Assembly (NCBI GenBank): GCA_002410715.1
Contig: DHOG01000131.1
Location: forward strand, 1,983 to 24,450
DNA from: Ruminococcaceae bacterium UBA5396
GTDB taxonomy: Bacteria > Bacillota > Clostridia > Oscillospirales > Acutalibacteraceae
Direction of reading: 5' to 3'
DNA length: 22,468 nt
In this document: piece after piece, positions 1-9,290 of the stretch
How the letters are laid out: the number at the start of each line of letters is the position of its first letter
Position numbering within the stretch: the first letter of the stretch is position 1
The notes under the pieces: model-generated
Seen by the model: only the letters and a program-made list of their open reading frames with translations
What the model was told of the DNA's origin: nothing
The model's database searches: none
Program-made: the position numbers and the translations under genes

Positions 1-1
1 C

Positions 2-502
2 GAGGTTGGCGCAATCATGAAACTGTTCGAGGATTATCTTAAAGAATCTATAACTGACTTCACAAAAGAAAATATACGAACTCGGTTTATCGGTGATTTT
101 ACGCCTCTTTCCCCACAGATACGCAGACTGATGAATGAGGCTGAAGAATTGACGAAAAATAAAACAGGTATGTGTCTGAATATTGCAATCAACTATGGCG
201 GACGTGAGGAGATTGCCCATGCAGCGCGAAGCATTGCAAATGATGTTGCAGGGGGACGTATTTCACCAGAGGAAATCGGAGAAAAACTGATATCATCCCG
301 TCTATATACTGCCGGCGAACCGGATCCCGATTTAATTTTAAGGCCTAGTGGGGAATACCGCACCTCCAATTTTCTTTTATGGCAATCTGCATATACCGAA
401 TATATATTTATGGATATATTATGGCCTGATTTTACACCGGCTGATCTTGACAGCGCCTTAAATGAATTTGCGCATCGAAACCGCCGCTTTGGAGGGATAT
501 AA
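2..502 (+). CDS. uppS: Isoprenyl transferase (undecaprenyl diphosphate synthase), 5'-truncated by window edge
   Basis: Condenses isopentenyl diphosphate units onto farnesyl diphosphate to make undecaprenyl diphosphate, the lipid carrier for peptidoglycan and other wall polymers. The reading frame is open to the first bases of the window and the visible 166 residues are the C-terminal two thirds of a roughly 240-250 residue family, so the N-terminal part with the catalytic Asp is outside. Visible family motifs are INYGGREEI, DPDLILRPSGE and SNFLLWQSAY, followed by an LWPDF block near the end. The usual RTSGE-type motif reads RPSGE here, which I take as a lineage variant. The ATG at 17 is an internal Met. 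The stop codon shares one base with the cdsA start, so the two are translationally linked, and dxr and ispG downstream supply the same isoprenoid pathway. Confidence 0.95.
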   Translation, partial: EVGAIMKLFEDYLKESITDFTKENIRTRFIGDFTPLSPQIRRLMNEAEELTKNKTGMCLNIAINYGGREEIAHAARSIANDVAGGRISPEEIGEKLISSRLYTAGEPDPDLILRPSGEYRTSNFLLWQSAYTEYIFMDILWPDFTPADLDSALNEFAHRNRRFGGI

Positions 503-1329
503 TGAAGTCCAGAATCATAACAGGCATCATCGGTATAGTTTTGCTCATCATAATTTTGATTTTGCCGCCTATTGCATTGTTCATTGCTTTATCGGCTGCA
601 TGTGCTTTGGCTATGTTCGAGCTTCTTTCTACTACCCATGCAACGCTCGATAGAGGCATGTTAATTGTTTCAATTTCCTATTCTGCATTAATGCCCTTTT
701 TTATATACTTTGAATCTCTGTTGCCGGCTTCAATTATAACCCTACTATATTTAATAATCATGATTTGTCTTCAAATCTATCGTCATAATCTGTACTCTAT
801 AGAGCAGACCAGCTTCGTGTTGTTGATGTCGCTGATTTTTCCGATTTCGTTCTCCAGTGTTGCATACCTACGAGTATTCAACAACAGGGACGGTCTTTTT
901 TATGTTTTATTGGCAATCATTATACCCTGGATGAGTGATATTGGCGCATATTTTGTCGGAACATTGTTTGGCAAACATAAGCTTTGCCCCACTATTAGTC
1001 CTAAAAAGACTATCGAAGGGCTTATCGGCGGTATAATTGTATCTGTAATTAGTGCAGTTATTGTAGGATTGATTTATGAATATTTCTTTTTAAAGGACAT
1101 AGCAACGGTTGTAATGTGGCAGGTTGTGTTACTTGCGCTGGTATGCGCTCCCTTGTCGGTGATTGGAGATCTGTTTGCGTCAATGATAAAACGCCAGTAC
1201 CATATAAAGGATTTCGGCAATATTATGCCCGGTCATGGCGGTATCATGGATCGTTTCGACAGCTTTTTACTGGTTGTTCCTTTTATTTATTTAATTGTAC
1301 ACTATTTGCCTCTTGTTCAAATAAATTAG
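502..1329 (+). CDS. cdsA: Phosphatidate cytidylyltransferase (CDP-diglyceride synthase)
   Basis: Integral membrane enzyme that makes CDP-diacylglycerol from phosphatidic acid and CTP, the branch point of phospholipid synthesis. The protein is 275 residues, in the normal range, and is almost entirely hydrophobic helices. The C-terminal family signature is complete: SVIGDLFASMIKR, then KDFGNIMPGHGGIMDRFDS, which carries the conserved Lys, His and paired Asp residues. The ATG at 502 overlaps the uppS stop by one base and has a GGAGGG ribosome site at 491-496 inside the end of uppS. It sits in the uppS-cdsA-dxr-rseP order common in Firmicutes. Confidence 0.97.
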   Translation: MKSRIITGIIGIVLLIIILILPPIALFIALSAACALAMFELLSTTHATLDRGMLIVSISYSALMPFFIYFESLLPASIITLLYLIIMICLQIYRHNLYSIEQTSFVLLMSLIFPISFSSVAYLRVFNNRDGLFYVLLAIIIPWMSDIGAYFVGTLFGKHKLCPTISPKKTIEGLIGGIIVSVISAVIVGLIYEYFFLKDIATVVMWQVVLLALVCAPLSVIGDLFASMIKRQYHIKDFGNIMPGHGGIMDRFDSFLLVVPFIYLIVHYLPLVQIN

Positions 1330-1361
1330 AATGAAAATTCACTTTGAAGGGACGGTATACC

Positions 1362-2555
1362 ATGATGGTTTCCGACCAAAACCAGGATATAGATTTTCCA
1401 TGCAAAAGAATAACAATTCTAGGATCAACAGGCTCTATCGGCACGCAAGCTCTTGATGTGTCAAAAAATCTCGGATGTGTTATAACAGCACTTGCCGCGC
1501 ATTCTGATGTCGATGCTATGGAACAGCAAATCAGGCAATGCAAGCCTGTATTTGCTGTTTTATATAATGAAAATGCTGCCAAAGACCTTCGCTCACGTGT
1601 CAGGGATCTACCTGTAAAAATTGGTTTCGGCATGGATGGACTTTGTGAGGCAGCTGCTACAGACACCGATATAGTTCTGAATTCTGTTGTCGGTATGGTT
1701 GGTCTACAACCTACTTTAACTGCAATAGATGCAGGGCATGATATAGCGCTTGCGAATAAAGAAACACTCGTCGCCGGCGGCTCGATTGTGATGAAAGCGG
1801 CAGAACGATGCGGTGTAAAAATTTTTCCTGTCGACAGTGAGCATTCCGCGATATTTCAATGCCTGCAGGGTGCTCCCCCCAACAAAGCTCTTAAAAAGCT
1901 GATACTAACTGCTTCGGGAGGACCTTTTTTTGGAAAAACTACTGCTGAACTTGATTTTGTTACACCTTCAGATGCCTTGTGCCATCCAAATTGGAGTATG
2001 GGTTCAAAAATAACCATCGATTCCGCTACAATGATGAATAAAGGGCTGGAACTAATTGAGGCGTGTTGGTTATTTAATATAAAACCAGAAAATATAGATA
2101 TTGTGATACACCGGGAAAGCATTGTACATTCTTTGATTGAATATGATGATTGTTCTATGCTTGCACAGTTGGGTGTACCCGATATGAAAATCCCAATCCA
2201 ATACGCATTAACATGGCCTTTACGTTTGGAATGTGATGTAAAGCGGTTGAGCTTGACGGAATACGGAAATCTCAGCTTTTATTTGCCGGATTATAAAACT
2301 TTTGTATGTATGGATATATGCAGGGAAGCAATAAAGAGGGGCGGACTATACCCAGCAGCGGTTAACGCCGCCAATGAAGCTGCGGTTGCACTTTTTCTTG
2401 AAGGGCATATCGGCTTTTTGGATATTGGATGTCTGGCAGAGGAAGCATTGAATTATACTCTGCCGACTTCAAATGGAGAGATTGAGCAGATTCTGGAAAC
2501 AGACAGATATGTCAGAGAAAAGATATTTGCTTCGGCTCAGAAAATCAAGAGGTGA
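1362..2555 (+). CDS. dxr: 1-deoxy-D-xylulose 5-phosphate reductoisomerase
   Basis: First committed step of the MEP isoprenoid pathway: NADPH-dependent rearrangement and reduction of DXP to 2-C-methyl-D-erythritol 4-phosphate. I chose the ATG at 1362 (397 residues) because GAAGGGA at 1346-1352 lies 9 bases before it. A TTG at 1344 is in frame but would overlap that ribosome site. Residues 21-27 are the NADPH loop GSTGSIG. ALANKETLVAGG is at about 129-140. The metal site is DSEH at 158-161 plus Glu230 in MMNKGLE. The HPNWSMGSK substrate loop begins at 208. The C-terminal YPAAVNAANEAAV block is present. The gene overlaps rseP by 4 bases. Confidence 0.97.
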   Translation: MMVSDQNQDIDFPCKRITILGSTGSIGTQALDVSKNLGCVITALAAHSDVDAMEQQIRQCKPVFAVLYNENAAKDLRSRVRDLPVKIGFGMDGLCEAAATDTDIVLNSVVGMVGLQPTLTAIDAGHDIALANKETLVAGGSIVMKAAERCGVKIFPVDSEHSAIFQCLQGAPPNKALKKLILTASGGPFFGKTTAELDFVTPSDALCHPNWSMGSKITIDSATMMNKGLELIEACWLFNIKPENIDIVIHRESIVHSLIEYDDCSMLAQLGVPDMKIPIQYALTWPLRLECDVKRLSLTEYGNLSFYLPDYKTFVCMDICREAIKRGGLYPAAVNAANEAAVALFLEGHIGFLDIGCLAEEALNYTLPTSNGEIEQILETDRYVREKIFASAQKIKR

Positions 2556-3673
2556 GTACAATAGATATTATTAATACATTGTTAAAGATCCTTGCGGCAA
2601 TCCTGGTGTTTGGCATTATTATTCTTGTTCATGAACTTGGGCATTTTATTGCCGCCAAGCTTATGGGTGTAAAGGTAAATGAGTTTGCAATCGGTATGGG
2701 TCCGAAACTTATAAAGTTCGGTAAAAAGGAAACCATCTATTCATTACGTGCATTTCCCATAGGCGGATTTTGCGCTATGGAGGGTGAGGATTCCGAAAGC
2801 GAGGATCCACGGTCATTCGGAAGCAAAAAAGTGTGGCGCCGTATTCTAATCGTTATTGCCGGCGTAGTAATGAATCTGTTATTGGGCTTTATTTTGCTGG
2901 TTATTATGTTTGGATTTTTGATTGTTCCAAATAAGGATGGAGAGGTAAGCTTCAGCAGCACTACAATTGCGCAGTTTTATGAAAACGCAAGTTCCTATAA
3001 AACAGGATTGCGTACCGGTGATCAGATTTTAAGTATTGATGGAAAGAAAACAAGAACTGTCTTTGATTTAAGCAGTATCATGCAGACTGATGAAGACGGT
3101 AAAATGGATATAGTAGTTAGGCGTAAGATTGTCGATAAATATAAAAAGGTTACACTGGAAGATGTGACATTTGAAATCAAAAATGATACAGAAAGCGGCA
3201 GGCGGTATTTAATATATGACTTTGTTGTAAAAGGAATAAAAAGAACTCCGACTACCACAATTACTCAGGCCGCCAAAATGGAATACTCGGTTGCGACTTT
3301 AATCTGGCGCAGTCTTGGTGACATTGTAACAGGAAAATATAAACTGAATGAACTTTCTGGGCCGGTCGGTACCGTCGATGCGATCGGGGATGCCGTAGCC
3401 AATGTGACACAACAAGAGGATATCCGCGAAGGCCTTTATAGTTTGTTTTTAATGGTGGTATTAATTACAGTTAACGTTGGAATCTTTAATCTTCTCCCGC
3501 TTCCTGCTCTTGACGGCGGTCGTTTGATATTTCTGATTTTTGAAGGTATATTTAGGCGTCCGGTTAATCCGAAATATGAGGGTATGGTTCACGCAATCGG
3601 GCTTGTGTTATTGTTACTGTTGATGCTGGTTGTAACTTTCAGCGATATTACCCGCCTAGTCTCCGGCGGTTGA
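2552..3673 (+). CDS. rseP: RIP metalloprotease RseP (site-2 protease family)
   Basis: Membrane-embedded zinc protease that cuts transmembrane substrates, typically anti-sigma factors or remnant signal peptides. The protein is 373 residues. The first transmembrane helix carries HELGH at 27-31 (zinc ligands and catalytic Glu). A second helix lies at about 97-125, a PDZ domain at roughly 125-215, and the third zinc ligand Asp321 is in the NLLPLPALDGG motif, followed by a final helix near 345-365. The start is a GTG that overlaps the dxr stop (GTGA). The AAGAG right before it is too close for a normal ribosome site, so translation probably depends on coupling to dxr. Its substrate cannot be told from the context. 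Confidence 0.95.
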   Translation: MSTIDIINTLLKILAAILVFGIIILVHELGHFIAAKLMGVKVNEFAIGMGPKLIKFGKKETIYSLRAFPIGGFCAMEGEDSESEDPRSFGSKKVWRRILIVIAGVVMNLLLGFILLVIMFGFLIVPNKDGEVSFSSTTIAQFYENASSYKTGLRTGDQILSIDGKKTRTVFDLSSIMQTDEDGKMDIVVRRKIVDKYKKVTLEDVTFEIKNDTESGRRYLIYDFVVKGIKRTPTTTITQAAKMEYSVATLIWRSLGDIVTGKYKLNELSGPVGTVDAIGDAVANVTQQEDIREGLYSLFLMVVLITVNVGIFNLLPLPALDGGRLIFLIFEGIFRRPVNPKYEGMVHAIGLVLLLLLMLVVTFSDITRLVSGG

Positions 3674-3704
3674 AAGCCGCACGGATAGGGAAAGAGATGA
3701 TTGT

Positions 3705-4760
3705 TTGATAAACGCACGTAAAAATACCCGTATCGTAAAAGCCGGTAGCTTAGCAATCGGCGGTGACAGCCCGGTATCAGTACAGTCTATGTTAAATACA
3801 CCTACGCATGATATTGTCGCCAGTGTTGCCCAGGCGAAAAGACTTGAGTGTGCGGGTTGCGATATGCTGCGAGCAGCTATACCCGATCCAGAAGCTGTAC
3901 CGCTAATTAACTCCCTTAAAGAGGCAGTAAAAATACCAATCGTCGCCGACATCCATTTTGATTACAAGCTTGCATTGGAGTCGGCTGCAGCAGGAGTTGA
4001 CAAAATTCGAATCAATCCTGGTAATATCGGCGATGAAAGTAGAGTCAAGAAGGTTGCAGATGCGTGCCGCCTTCACGGTATCCCCATTAGAATCGGAGTG
4101 AATTCAGGCTCTCTAGAGCGAGATATACTTGCAAAATATGGTCACCCGACTCCTGAAGCAATGCGAGACAGTGTTTTATATCACGTATCTTTGCTTGAAA
4201 AATATAATTTTAACGATATTGTTTTATCGATTAAATCGTCTGATGTACAAACAATGGTACATGCTTATGAGCTTGTTTCAGAAGTCTGTGATTATCCATT
4301 GCACTTGGGCGTTACAGAGGCGGGAACCGAAAGAATGGGGATGCTGAAGTCTGCTGCCGGTATCGGTTCACTTTTACTGCACGGCATTGGTGATACTATT
4401 CGGGTTTCGCTTACAGCCGATCCACAGCACGAGGTGGAGGCAGGAATCGACTTGCTTCGCGGGCTTGGAATTAGATCCTGTGGAGCTACGATGATATCCT
4501 GCCCGACTTGCGGGAGGACAGGCATCAACCTGATTGAGATTGCAAATGAAGTGGAGCGGCGTTTGCGTGACATTAAAAAGCCCGTTACTGTTGCTGTAAT
4601 GGGCTGTGTTGTTAATGGCCCGGGTGAGGCGCGTGAAGCAGATGTAGGCATAGCCGGAGGTAGCGGAAGGGTCGCAATATTCAAAAAAGGAAAGGTAGTC
4701 CGTACAGTTGATGAAAGCTCGGCTGTAGAGGAGCTAATAAAGGAAATAAATTCTCTATAA
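3705..4760 (+). CDS. ispG: 4-hydroxy-3-methylbut-2-enyl diphosphate synthase (flavodoxin/ferredoxin)
   Basis: Penultimate MEP-pathway step, a [4Fe-4S] enzyme turning 2-C-methyl-D-erythritol 2,4-cyclodiphosphate into HMBPP. The protein is 351 residues, the usual bacterial two-domain form. Cluster ligands are visible as Cys266 and Cys269 in SCPTCGRTG and Cys301 in MGCVVNGPGEA, with the conserved Glu308, all four residues before their E. coli counterparts. The N-terminal TIM-barrel motifs (SVQSMLNTPT, ADIHFD, RINPGNIGD) are intact. The start is a TTG at 3705 with AGGGAAAG at 3687-3694; the ATG at 3697 hits a stop after three codons. It lies 31 bases after rseP and 33 before polC. Confidence 0.96.
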   Translation: MINARKNTRIVKAGSLAIGGDSPVSVQSMLNTPTHDIVASVAQAKRLECAGCDMLRAAIPDPEAVPLINSLKEAVKIPIVADIHFDYKLALESAAAGVDKIRINPGNIGDESRVKKVADACRLHGIPIRIGVNSGSLERDILAKYGHPTPEAMRDSVLYHVSLLEKYNFNDIVLSIKSSDVQTMVHAYELVSEVCDYPLHLGVTEAGTERMGMLKSAAGIGSLLLHGIGDTIRVSLTADPQHEVEAGIDLLRGLGIRSCGATMISCPTCGRTGINLIEIANEVERRLRDIKKPVTVAVMGCVVNGPGEAREADVGIAGGSGRVAIFKKGKVVRTVDESSAVEELIKEINSL

Positions 4761-4793
4761 CGTAGCGTTTATGGTTTTGTATAGGAGTTAATA

Positions 4794-7700
4794 ATGGAAA
4801 ACAAAAAGTTCAAGGACGTATTTTGCGGTTATATAAGCAGTGAGGCCTTTCATGTTGACATTCAGGAAGCAGCAGTGCAATTTTTAGAAATCAACCAAAG
4901 TAGCGGAGCTGTTATAATCCGCCTAGCTTTTTCAAGTCTCGTAGATTTTAATCACATACAGGCAGCTGAACGTGTAATTTCTAATGCTCTTGATGTTTCC
5001 GTTACCATAGATCCCAGATTTCCGTCTGATTCGCTGGATGATGCGTGTTTTCCAACCATTATGGCTTTGCTAAATCGTCACTCTGCCGCGGTGAACGGTA
5101 CATTCGAGGGTGCCGGATGCCATATTGAAAATGGAAAAATGACAATTACCTTAACGCATGGCGGTCTGAATATCCTCAAGACAACAAAAACCGACAGAAT
5201 ACTTGTGCAGCTGGTGCAAACACATTTCGGTTGTTCGATTGAGCTTTGTTTTGACGGAGTCACAGATGTAGATACCGAAAGCGATGAATACCGCCGTCTT
5301 ATGGAAGAAGCAGACCGCGAGGTAGCGTTGAAGGCAAAAGAAGCCGCTGCTACTAGGGCAAGTCAGGCGGCATTAAGTAAACCGCCCGCAGACGAGCCGG
5401 CAAAACCCGGAAAGCCTGCCGATCCATCGAGACCTCCTTTAGATGGACTGCCGATTTATTTGGAGACTGCCCAGATGGTATTCGGTTCTCCGATTCGAGA
5501 GCTCCCGACACCCTTGTCTAGTCTTGACCCTTATGGCGGTTCGTACACTGTTTGGGGGTGCGTTTTTGACAGCGAGGTACGCACTTTTCGTGATGGCGCA
5601 AAATTAAGATATACATACAAAATCACCGATAAAACAAGTTCGATAATGGCAATACTTTGGCTTGACGTAAAAAGAGACAAGGCTAAAATTGTTGCTCTTG
5701 AAGGAGTTAAAAAAGGAACCTGTGTCCTGATGTCCGGCCTTTATGAGTTTGACAGGTTTGCAAATGACAATATTCTCAATCCAAAAGGAATAGCTGTTGT
5801 AGCTCCTTATATAAAGCAGGATAATGCTGAGCATAAGCGGGTTGAACTTCATTTGCATACCAAGATGTCTTCGATGGATGCCGTCAGCGATGCCGAATCT
5901 TTGGTTATGCGTGCGGCCGAGTGGGGACATAAGGCAATTGCAATTACTGACCATGGTGTAGTGCAGGCATTTCCAGAAGCTATGAACGCCGCATCGAAGG
6001 CACAAAAGCAAGGCAAGGATATTAAAATTCTATATGGTGTTGAGGCATATTACATAAATGACGGAGCAAATATCGTATGCGGTAGTGCGACAGAACCACT
6101 GGATGGCAAATTTGTAGTATTTGATATTGAAACAACCGGACTAAGCGTTCAGAATGAACGCATCACAGAAATTGGTGCAGTGAAATTCAAAAACGGTGAG
6201 GTTATTGACTGCTTTAACACTTTTGTAAATCCGGGCAAGTCTATATCCGAAAAAATAACCCAACTGACCGGAATAAACGATGATATGGTAAAAGATGCGC
6301 CTGATGAACAGCAAGCACTTGAATTGTTTTACGCTTTTTGCGGAGAAACAGAGGTTCTTGTCGCACATAATGCCCCGTTTGATACCTCATTTATAAAAGC
6401 AGCCGCCAAGAGATGTAAATTACCCTATTCGTTTACCTCGCTTGATACGGTACCGATATGCCGTGCACTTTTTCCGGATTTAAAAAACCACAAGCTGGAT
6501 ACTGTAGCTCGTTATGTCGGCTACAAGGATTTTAATCACCACCGCGCGCTGGATGATGCTAAAGCACTCTGTGCCGTTTTTTCCCGCCTGATTACTGATA
6601 TGAAAGAACAAAAAAACATTACCTCTGTTGATGCAATTAACAGAGAATTAGCCGGAATGGATACCAAAAAGGCACGCCCCTATCATTTGATTATTCTTGT
6701 CAAGAACAAAGTCGGACTCAAAAATCTGTATAAACTGATTTCATGGTCACATTTGCATAATTTCTATCGTAAACCACGTATAACAAAAACAAAGCTTCTC
6801 GAACACAGGGAAGGGCTGATTATCGGAAGTGCCTGCGAACAGGGTGAGCTTTTTCAGGCTATACTAAGCGACAAATCCTGGGGTGAGCTTTGCGATGTTG
6901 CAAAATTCTATGATTTCCTTGAAATTCAGCCAATTTCAAATAATGAATTTATGATCAGAAACGGAACGGCAAAGGATAAAAACCAGCTCCGCAATTTCAA
7001 CCGCACGATCATTCGGTTGGGAGAAAAGGTAAACATACCTGTCTGCGCGACCTGTGATGTCCATTTTATGGACCCCTCTGATGAAGTTTATAGGCGTATA
7101 TTAATGGCAGGACAGGGGTTTGATGATGCGGATAATCAAGCGCAGTTATTTTTCCGTACCACAGATGAAATGCTTAAGGAATTTGAATATCTAGGAAAAG
7201 AAAAAGCGTATGAAGTGGTGATCGAGAATCCGAATCAAATTGCGGATTTAATTGAAAGTATACGCCCGATTCCGAAGGGAACTTTTCCTCCGCATATTGA
7301 CGGTGCCGAAGAGCAGCTCCAGCAAATCACATGGAATCGTGCAAAGGAAATATACGGTGATGATGTCCCCAAGATTGTTGCCGATCGTCTTGAACGGGAG
7401 CTTACTTCCATCATAAAACATGGATTTGCTGTTCTTTACATGATTGCGCAAAAGCTGGTACAGGATTCGGTTGAGCATGGTTATCTTGTTGGTTCCCGTG
7501 GTTCGGTTGGCTCTTCTTTTGTCGCGAATATGGCGGGGATTTCAGAAGTCAATCCGCTGCCGCCACATTATGTATGTAAAAAATGTAAGCATTCCGAGTT
7601 CTTTCTAAAAGGTGAGGTAGGCTCCGGCTTTGATTTGCCTGAAAAAGCCTGTCCGGTCTGTGGCGAACTGCTAGAACGTGACGGACATGAAATTCCATTT

Positions 7701-9170
7701 GAAACATTCCTTGGGTTTGATGGCGATAAGGCACCTGATATCGATCTAAACTTTGCGGGTGAATATCAGGCAAACGCACATAGATACACAGAATCACTGT
7801 TCGGAAGCGATCATGTTTTCAAAGCAGGTACCATTGCAACAATTGCCGACAAGACTGCATTCGGCTATGTAAAAAAGTATACAGAAGAGCGAGGACTTAC
7901 GCCGAGCAATGCTGAAATTGATCGCCTTTTGAAAGGGTGTACCGGCATTAAACGAACAACCGGACAGCACCCGGGCGGTATGGTTGTTGTACCAAATGAA
8001 TACGATGTAGAGGACTTTACACCGATACAGCGCCCTGCCGATGACATGAATTCAGATATTAAAACCACGCATTTTGATTTCCATTCTATTCATGACACCA
8101 TTCTGAAGCTGGATAATCTCGGTCACGATATTCCTACAATTTATAAGTATCTGGAGGAGTATACCGGGATTAGCGTGATGGATGTTCCTATGTCTGATCC
8201 AAAGATTTATAAACTATTTACGTCTCCGGAACCTCTTGGTGTCACAGAAGAGGAAATCGAATGTAATACGGGAACGCTCTCAATTCCTGAAATGGGCACA
8301 CCATTTGTTAGACAAATGCTTCTGGAGGCAAAACCCAAGAACTTTGCCGATCTTCTGCAAATATCCGGGTTGTCACACGGCACCGACGTATGGCTGGGCA
8401 ATGCACAAGATCTAATTCGCAGCAGGATATGCACCATATCTGAAGTAATTGGTACGCGAGACAGCATTATGACCTATCTTATCCATAAAGGTCTAGATAA
8501 CAAAATGGCCTTTAAAATCATGGAAATCGTACGTAAGGGCAATGCTACAAAGCTTCTTAATGAAGAGCATTTTACCGCAATGAAAAAGCATAATGTTCCG
8601 CAATGGTATGTAGATTCATGTATGAAGATAAAATACATGTTTCCGAAGGCACATGCCGCCGCATATTGTATTGCCGCTTTGCGAGTCGCGTGGTATAAGG
8701 TATATCGTCCAGCAGAATATTATGCTGCGTATTTTACTGTACGCAGCGACGATTTTGATGCGGAGCCTGTGATGAAAGGCAAAACAGAGGTTAAACGCCG
8801 CATGGATGAAATACGCAGTAAGGGAAAAGAAGCGTCCGCAAAGGAGCAGTCCCAGGCTGAAACCCTGCATATTGTCTATGAAGCAATGACGCGCGGGATT
8901 GTGTTTTTGACGGTTGACTTGTATAAATCGCATTCTTATAAATTCCTGATGGAGAACGGTCAGATTCGTCTACCTTTCAGCTCAATCAAAGGGCTTGGTG
9001 TTGCTGCTGCACAGGGACTTTTGGAGGCAAGAAAGGCAGGAGATTTCATCTCGTGTGATGATTTACAGACACGCAGCGGTATATCTAAAACAGTCGTGGA
9101 ATCGCTTCGGCAGCTGGGTGCGCTCGGTGATTTGCCGGCAACGAGCCAAATTACCTTTTTTGGTCTATAA
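4794..9170 (+). CDS. polC: DNA polymerase III PolC-type alpha subunit
   Basis: Replicative polymerase of Firmicutes with built-in proofreading. It has 1458 residues, like B. subtilis PolC. Order: N-terminal domain 1-160; Ala/Pro/Lys-rich linker about 175-215; OB fold about 248-340; PHP domain starting with HLH at 353-355 and ITDH at 384-387; inserted DEDDh 3'-5' exonuclease with Asp444, Glu446, Asp530, His583 and Asp588; resumption of PHP; then the polymerase core. The GSRGSVGSSF motif starts at 900. A zinc knuckle uses Cys928, Cys931, Cys953 and Cys956. The catalytic aspartates are Asp982 and Asp984 (PDIDLNF), with a third likely at Asp1107. Start ATG has AGGAG at 4783-4787. It is the last gene of the uppS-polC cluster; no strong terminator follows. 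Confidence 0.98.
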   Translation: MENKKFKDVFCGYISSEAFHVDIQEAAVQFLEINQSSGAVIIRLAFSSLVDFNHIQAAERVISNALDVSVTIDPRFPSDSLDDACFPTIMALLNRHSAAVNGTFEGAGCHIENGKMTITLTHGGLNILKTTKTDRILVQLVQTHFGCSIELCFDGVTDVDTESDEYRRLMEEADREVALKAKEAAATRASQAALSKPPADEPAKPGKPADPSRPPLDGLPIYLETAQMVFGSPIRELPTPLSSLDPYGGSYTVWGCVFDSEVRTFRDGAKLRYTYKITDKTSSIMAILWLDVKRDKAKIVALEGVKKGTCVLMSGLYEFDRFANDNILNPKGIAVVAPYIKQDNAEHKRVELHLHTKMSSMDAVSDAESLVMRAAEWGHKAIAITDHGVVQAFPEAMNAASKAQKQGKDIKILYGVEAYYINDGANIVCGSATEPLDGKFVVFDIETTGLSVQNERITEIGAVKFKNGEVIDCFNTFVNPGKSISEKITQLTGINDDMVKDAPDEQQALELFYAFCGETEVLVAHNAPFDTSFIKAAAKRCKLPYSFTSLDTVPICRALFPDLKNHKLDTVARYVGYKDFNHHRALDDAKALCAVFSRLITDMKEQKNITSVDAINRELAGMDTKKARPYHLIILVKNKVGLKNLYKLISWSHLHNFYRKPRITKTKLLEHREGLIIGSACEQGELFQAILSDKSWGELCDVAKFYDFLEIQPISNNEFMIRNGTAKDKNQLRNFNRTIIRLGEKVNIPVCATCDVHFMDPSDEVYRRILMAGQGFDDADNQAQLFFRTTDEMLKEFEYLGKEKAYEVVIENPNQIADLIESIRPIPKGTFPPHIDGAEEQLQQITWNRAKEIYGDDVPKIVADRLERELTSIIKHGFAVLYMIAQKLVQDSVEHGYLVGSRGSVGSSFVANMAGISEVNPLPPHYVCKKCKHSEFFLKGEVGSGFDLPEKACPVCGELLERDGHEIPFETFLGFDGDKAPDIDLNFAGEYQANAHRYTESLFGSDHVFKAGTIATIADKTAFGYVKKYTEERGLTPSNAEIDRLLKGCTGIKRTTGQHPGGMVVVPNEYDVEDFTPIQRPADDMNSDIKTTHFDFHSIHDTILKLDNLGHDIPTIYKYLEEYTGISVMDVPMSDPKIYKLFTSPEPLGVTEEEIECNTGTLSIPEMGTPFVRQMLLEAKPKNFADLLQISGLSHGTDVWLGNAQDLIRSRICTISEVIGTRDSIMTYLIHKGLDNKMAFKIMEIVRKGNATKLLNEEHFTAMKKHNVPQWYVDSCMKIKYMFPKAHAAAYCIAALRVAWYKVYRPAEYYAAYFTVRSDDFDAEPVMKGKTEVKRRMDEIRSKGKEASAKEQSQAETLHIVYEAMTRGIVFLTVDLYKSHSYKFLMENGQIRLPFSSIKGLGVAAAQGLLEARKAGDFISCDDLQTRSGISKTVVESLRQLGALGDLPATSQITFFGL

Positions 9171-9180
9171 GGGATTAGGC

Positions 9181-9203
9181 ATTATATTTTATGGAAATAT
9201 AAT
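9181..9203 (+). other. AT-only hairpin after polC
   Basis: A perfect 9-bp inverted repeat, ATTATATTT and AAATATAAT around a 5-base loop, lies just after polC and ends two bases before the his -35 box. It has no GC pairs and no following T-run, so it is not a convincing terminator. It could equally act as an AT-rich upstream promoter element. Confidence 0.35.
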
Positions 9204-9205
9204 AG

Positions 9206-9234
9206 TTGACATGTAAACAGTATGATGTTAGTAT
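9206..9234 (+). promoter_or_regulatory. Sigma-A type promoter of the his operon
   Basis: A perfect -35 box TTGACA at 9206-9211 is followed by a 17-base spacer and a -10 box TAGTAT at 9229-9234 (4 of 6 matches). Transcription would begin near 9241, giving a leader of only about 50 bases before hisZ. This is too short for a T-box or peptide attenuator, so control is more likely by a DNA-binding repressor. Confidence 0.75.
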
Positions 9235-9243
9235 ATTATCGAA

Positions 9244-9255
9244 TTAGCATGCTAA
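9244..9255. promoter_or_regulatory. Candidate operator palindrome in the his promoter
   Basis: TTAGCATGCTAA is a perfect 12-bp palindrome that starts about 10 bases after the -10 box, at roughly +4 to +15 of the predicted transcript. This is a typical place for a repressor site. TrpR-family HisR/YerC regulators are known to control his genes in many Firmicutes, so one is a reasonable guess, but the regulator is not encoded here and I did not compare the site to a motif database. Confidence 0.5.
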
Positions 9256-9269
9256 AGCGCTCGTTGAAG

Positions 9270-9285
9270 ATCAGAAAGGTCTGAT
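9270..9285 (+). promoter_or_regulatory. Hairpin presenting the hisZ ribosome-binding site
   Basis: ATCAGA and TCTGAT form a perfect 6-bp stem around the 4-base loop AAGG, the core of the ribosome site for the hisZ ATG at 9291. The stem is weak, so it may be chance, but it could tune initiation of the first gene in the operon. Confidence 0.35.
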
Positions 9286-9290
9286 TGGTT

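Noticed and set aside
1344..1361. TTG start for dxr at 1344
   Set aside because: It overlaps the GAAGGGA ribosome site that serves the ATG at 1362, and the extra residues precede the normal N terminus.
9171..9290. T-box or histidine leader-peptide attenuator upstream of hisZ
   Set aside because: The predicted transcript leader is about 50 bases, with no T-box core sequence, no His-codon run and no terminator/antiterminator pair.
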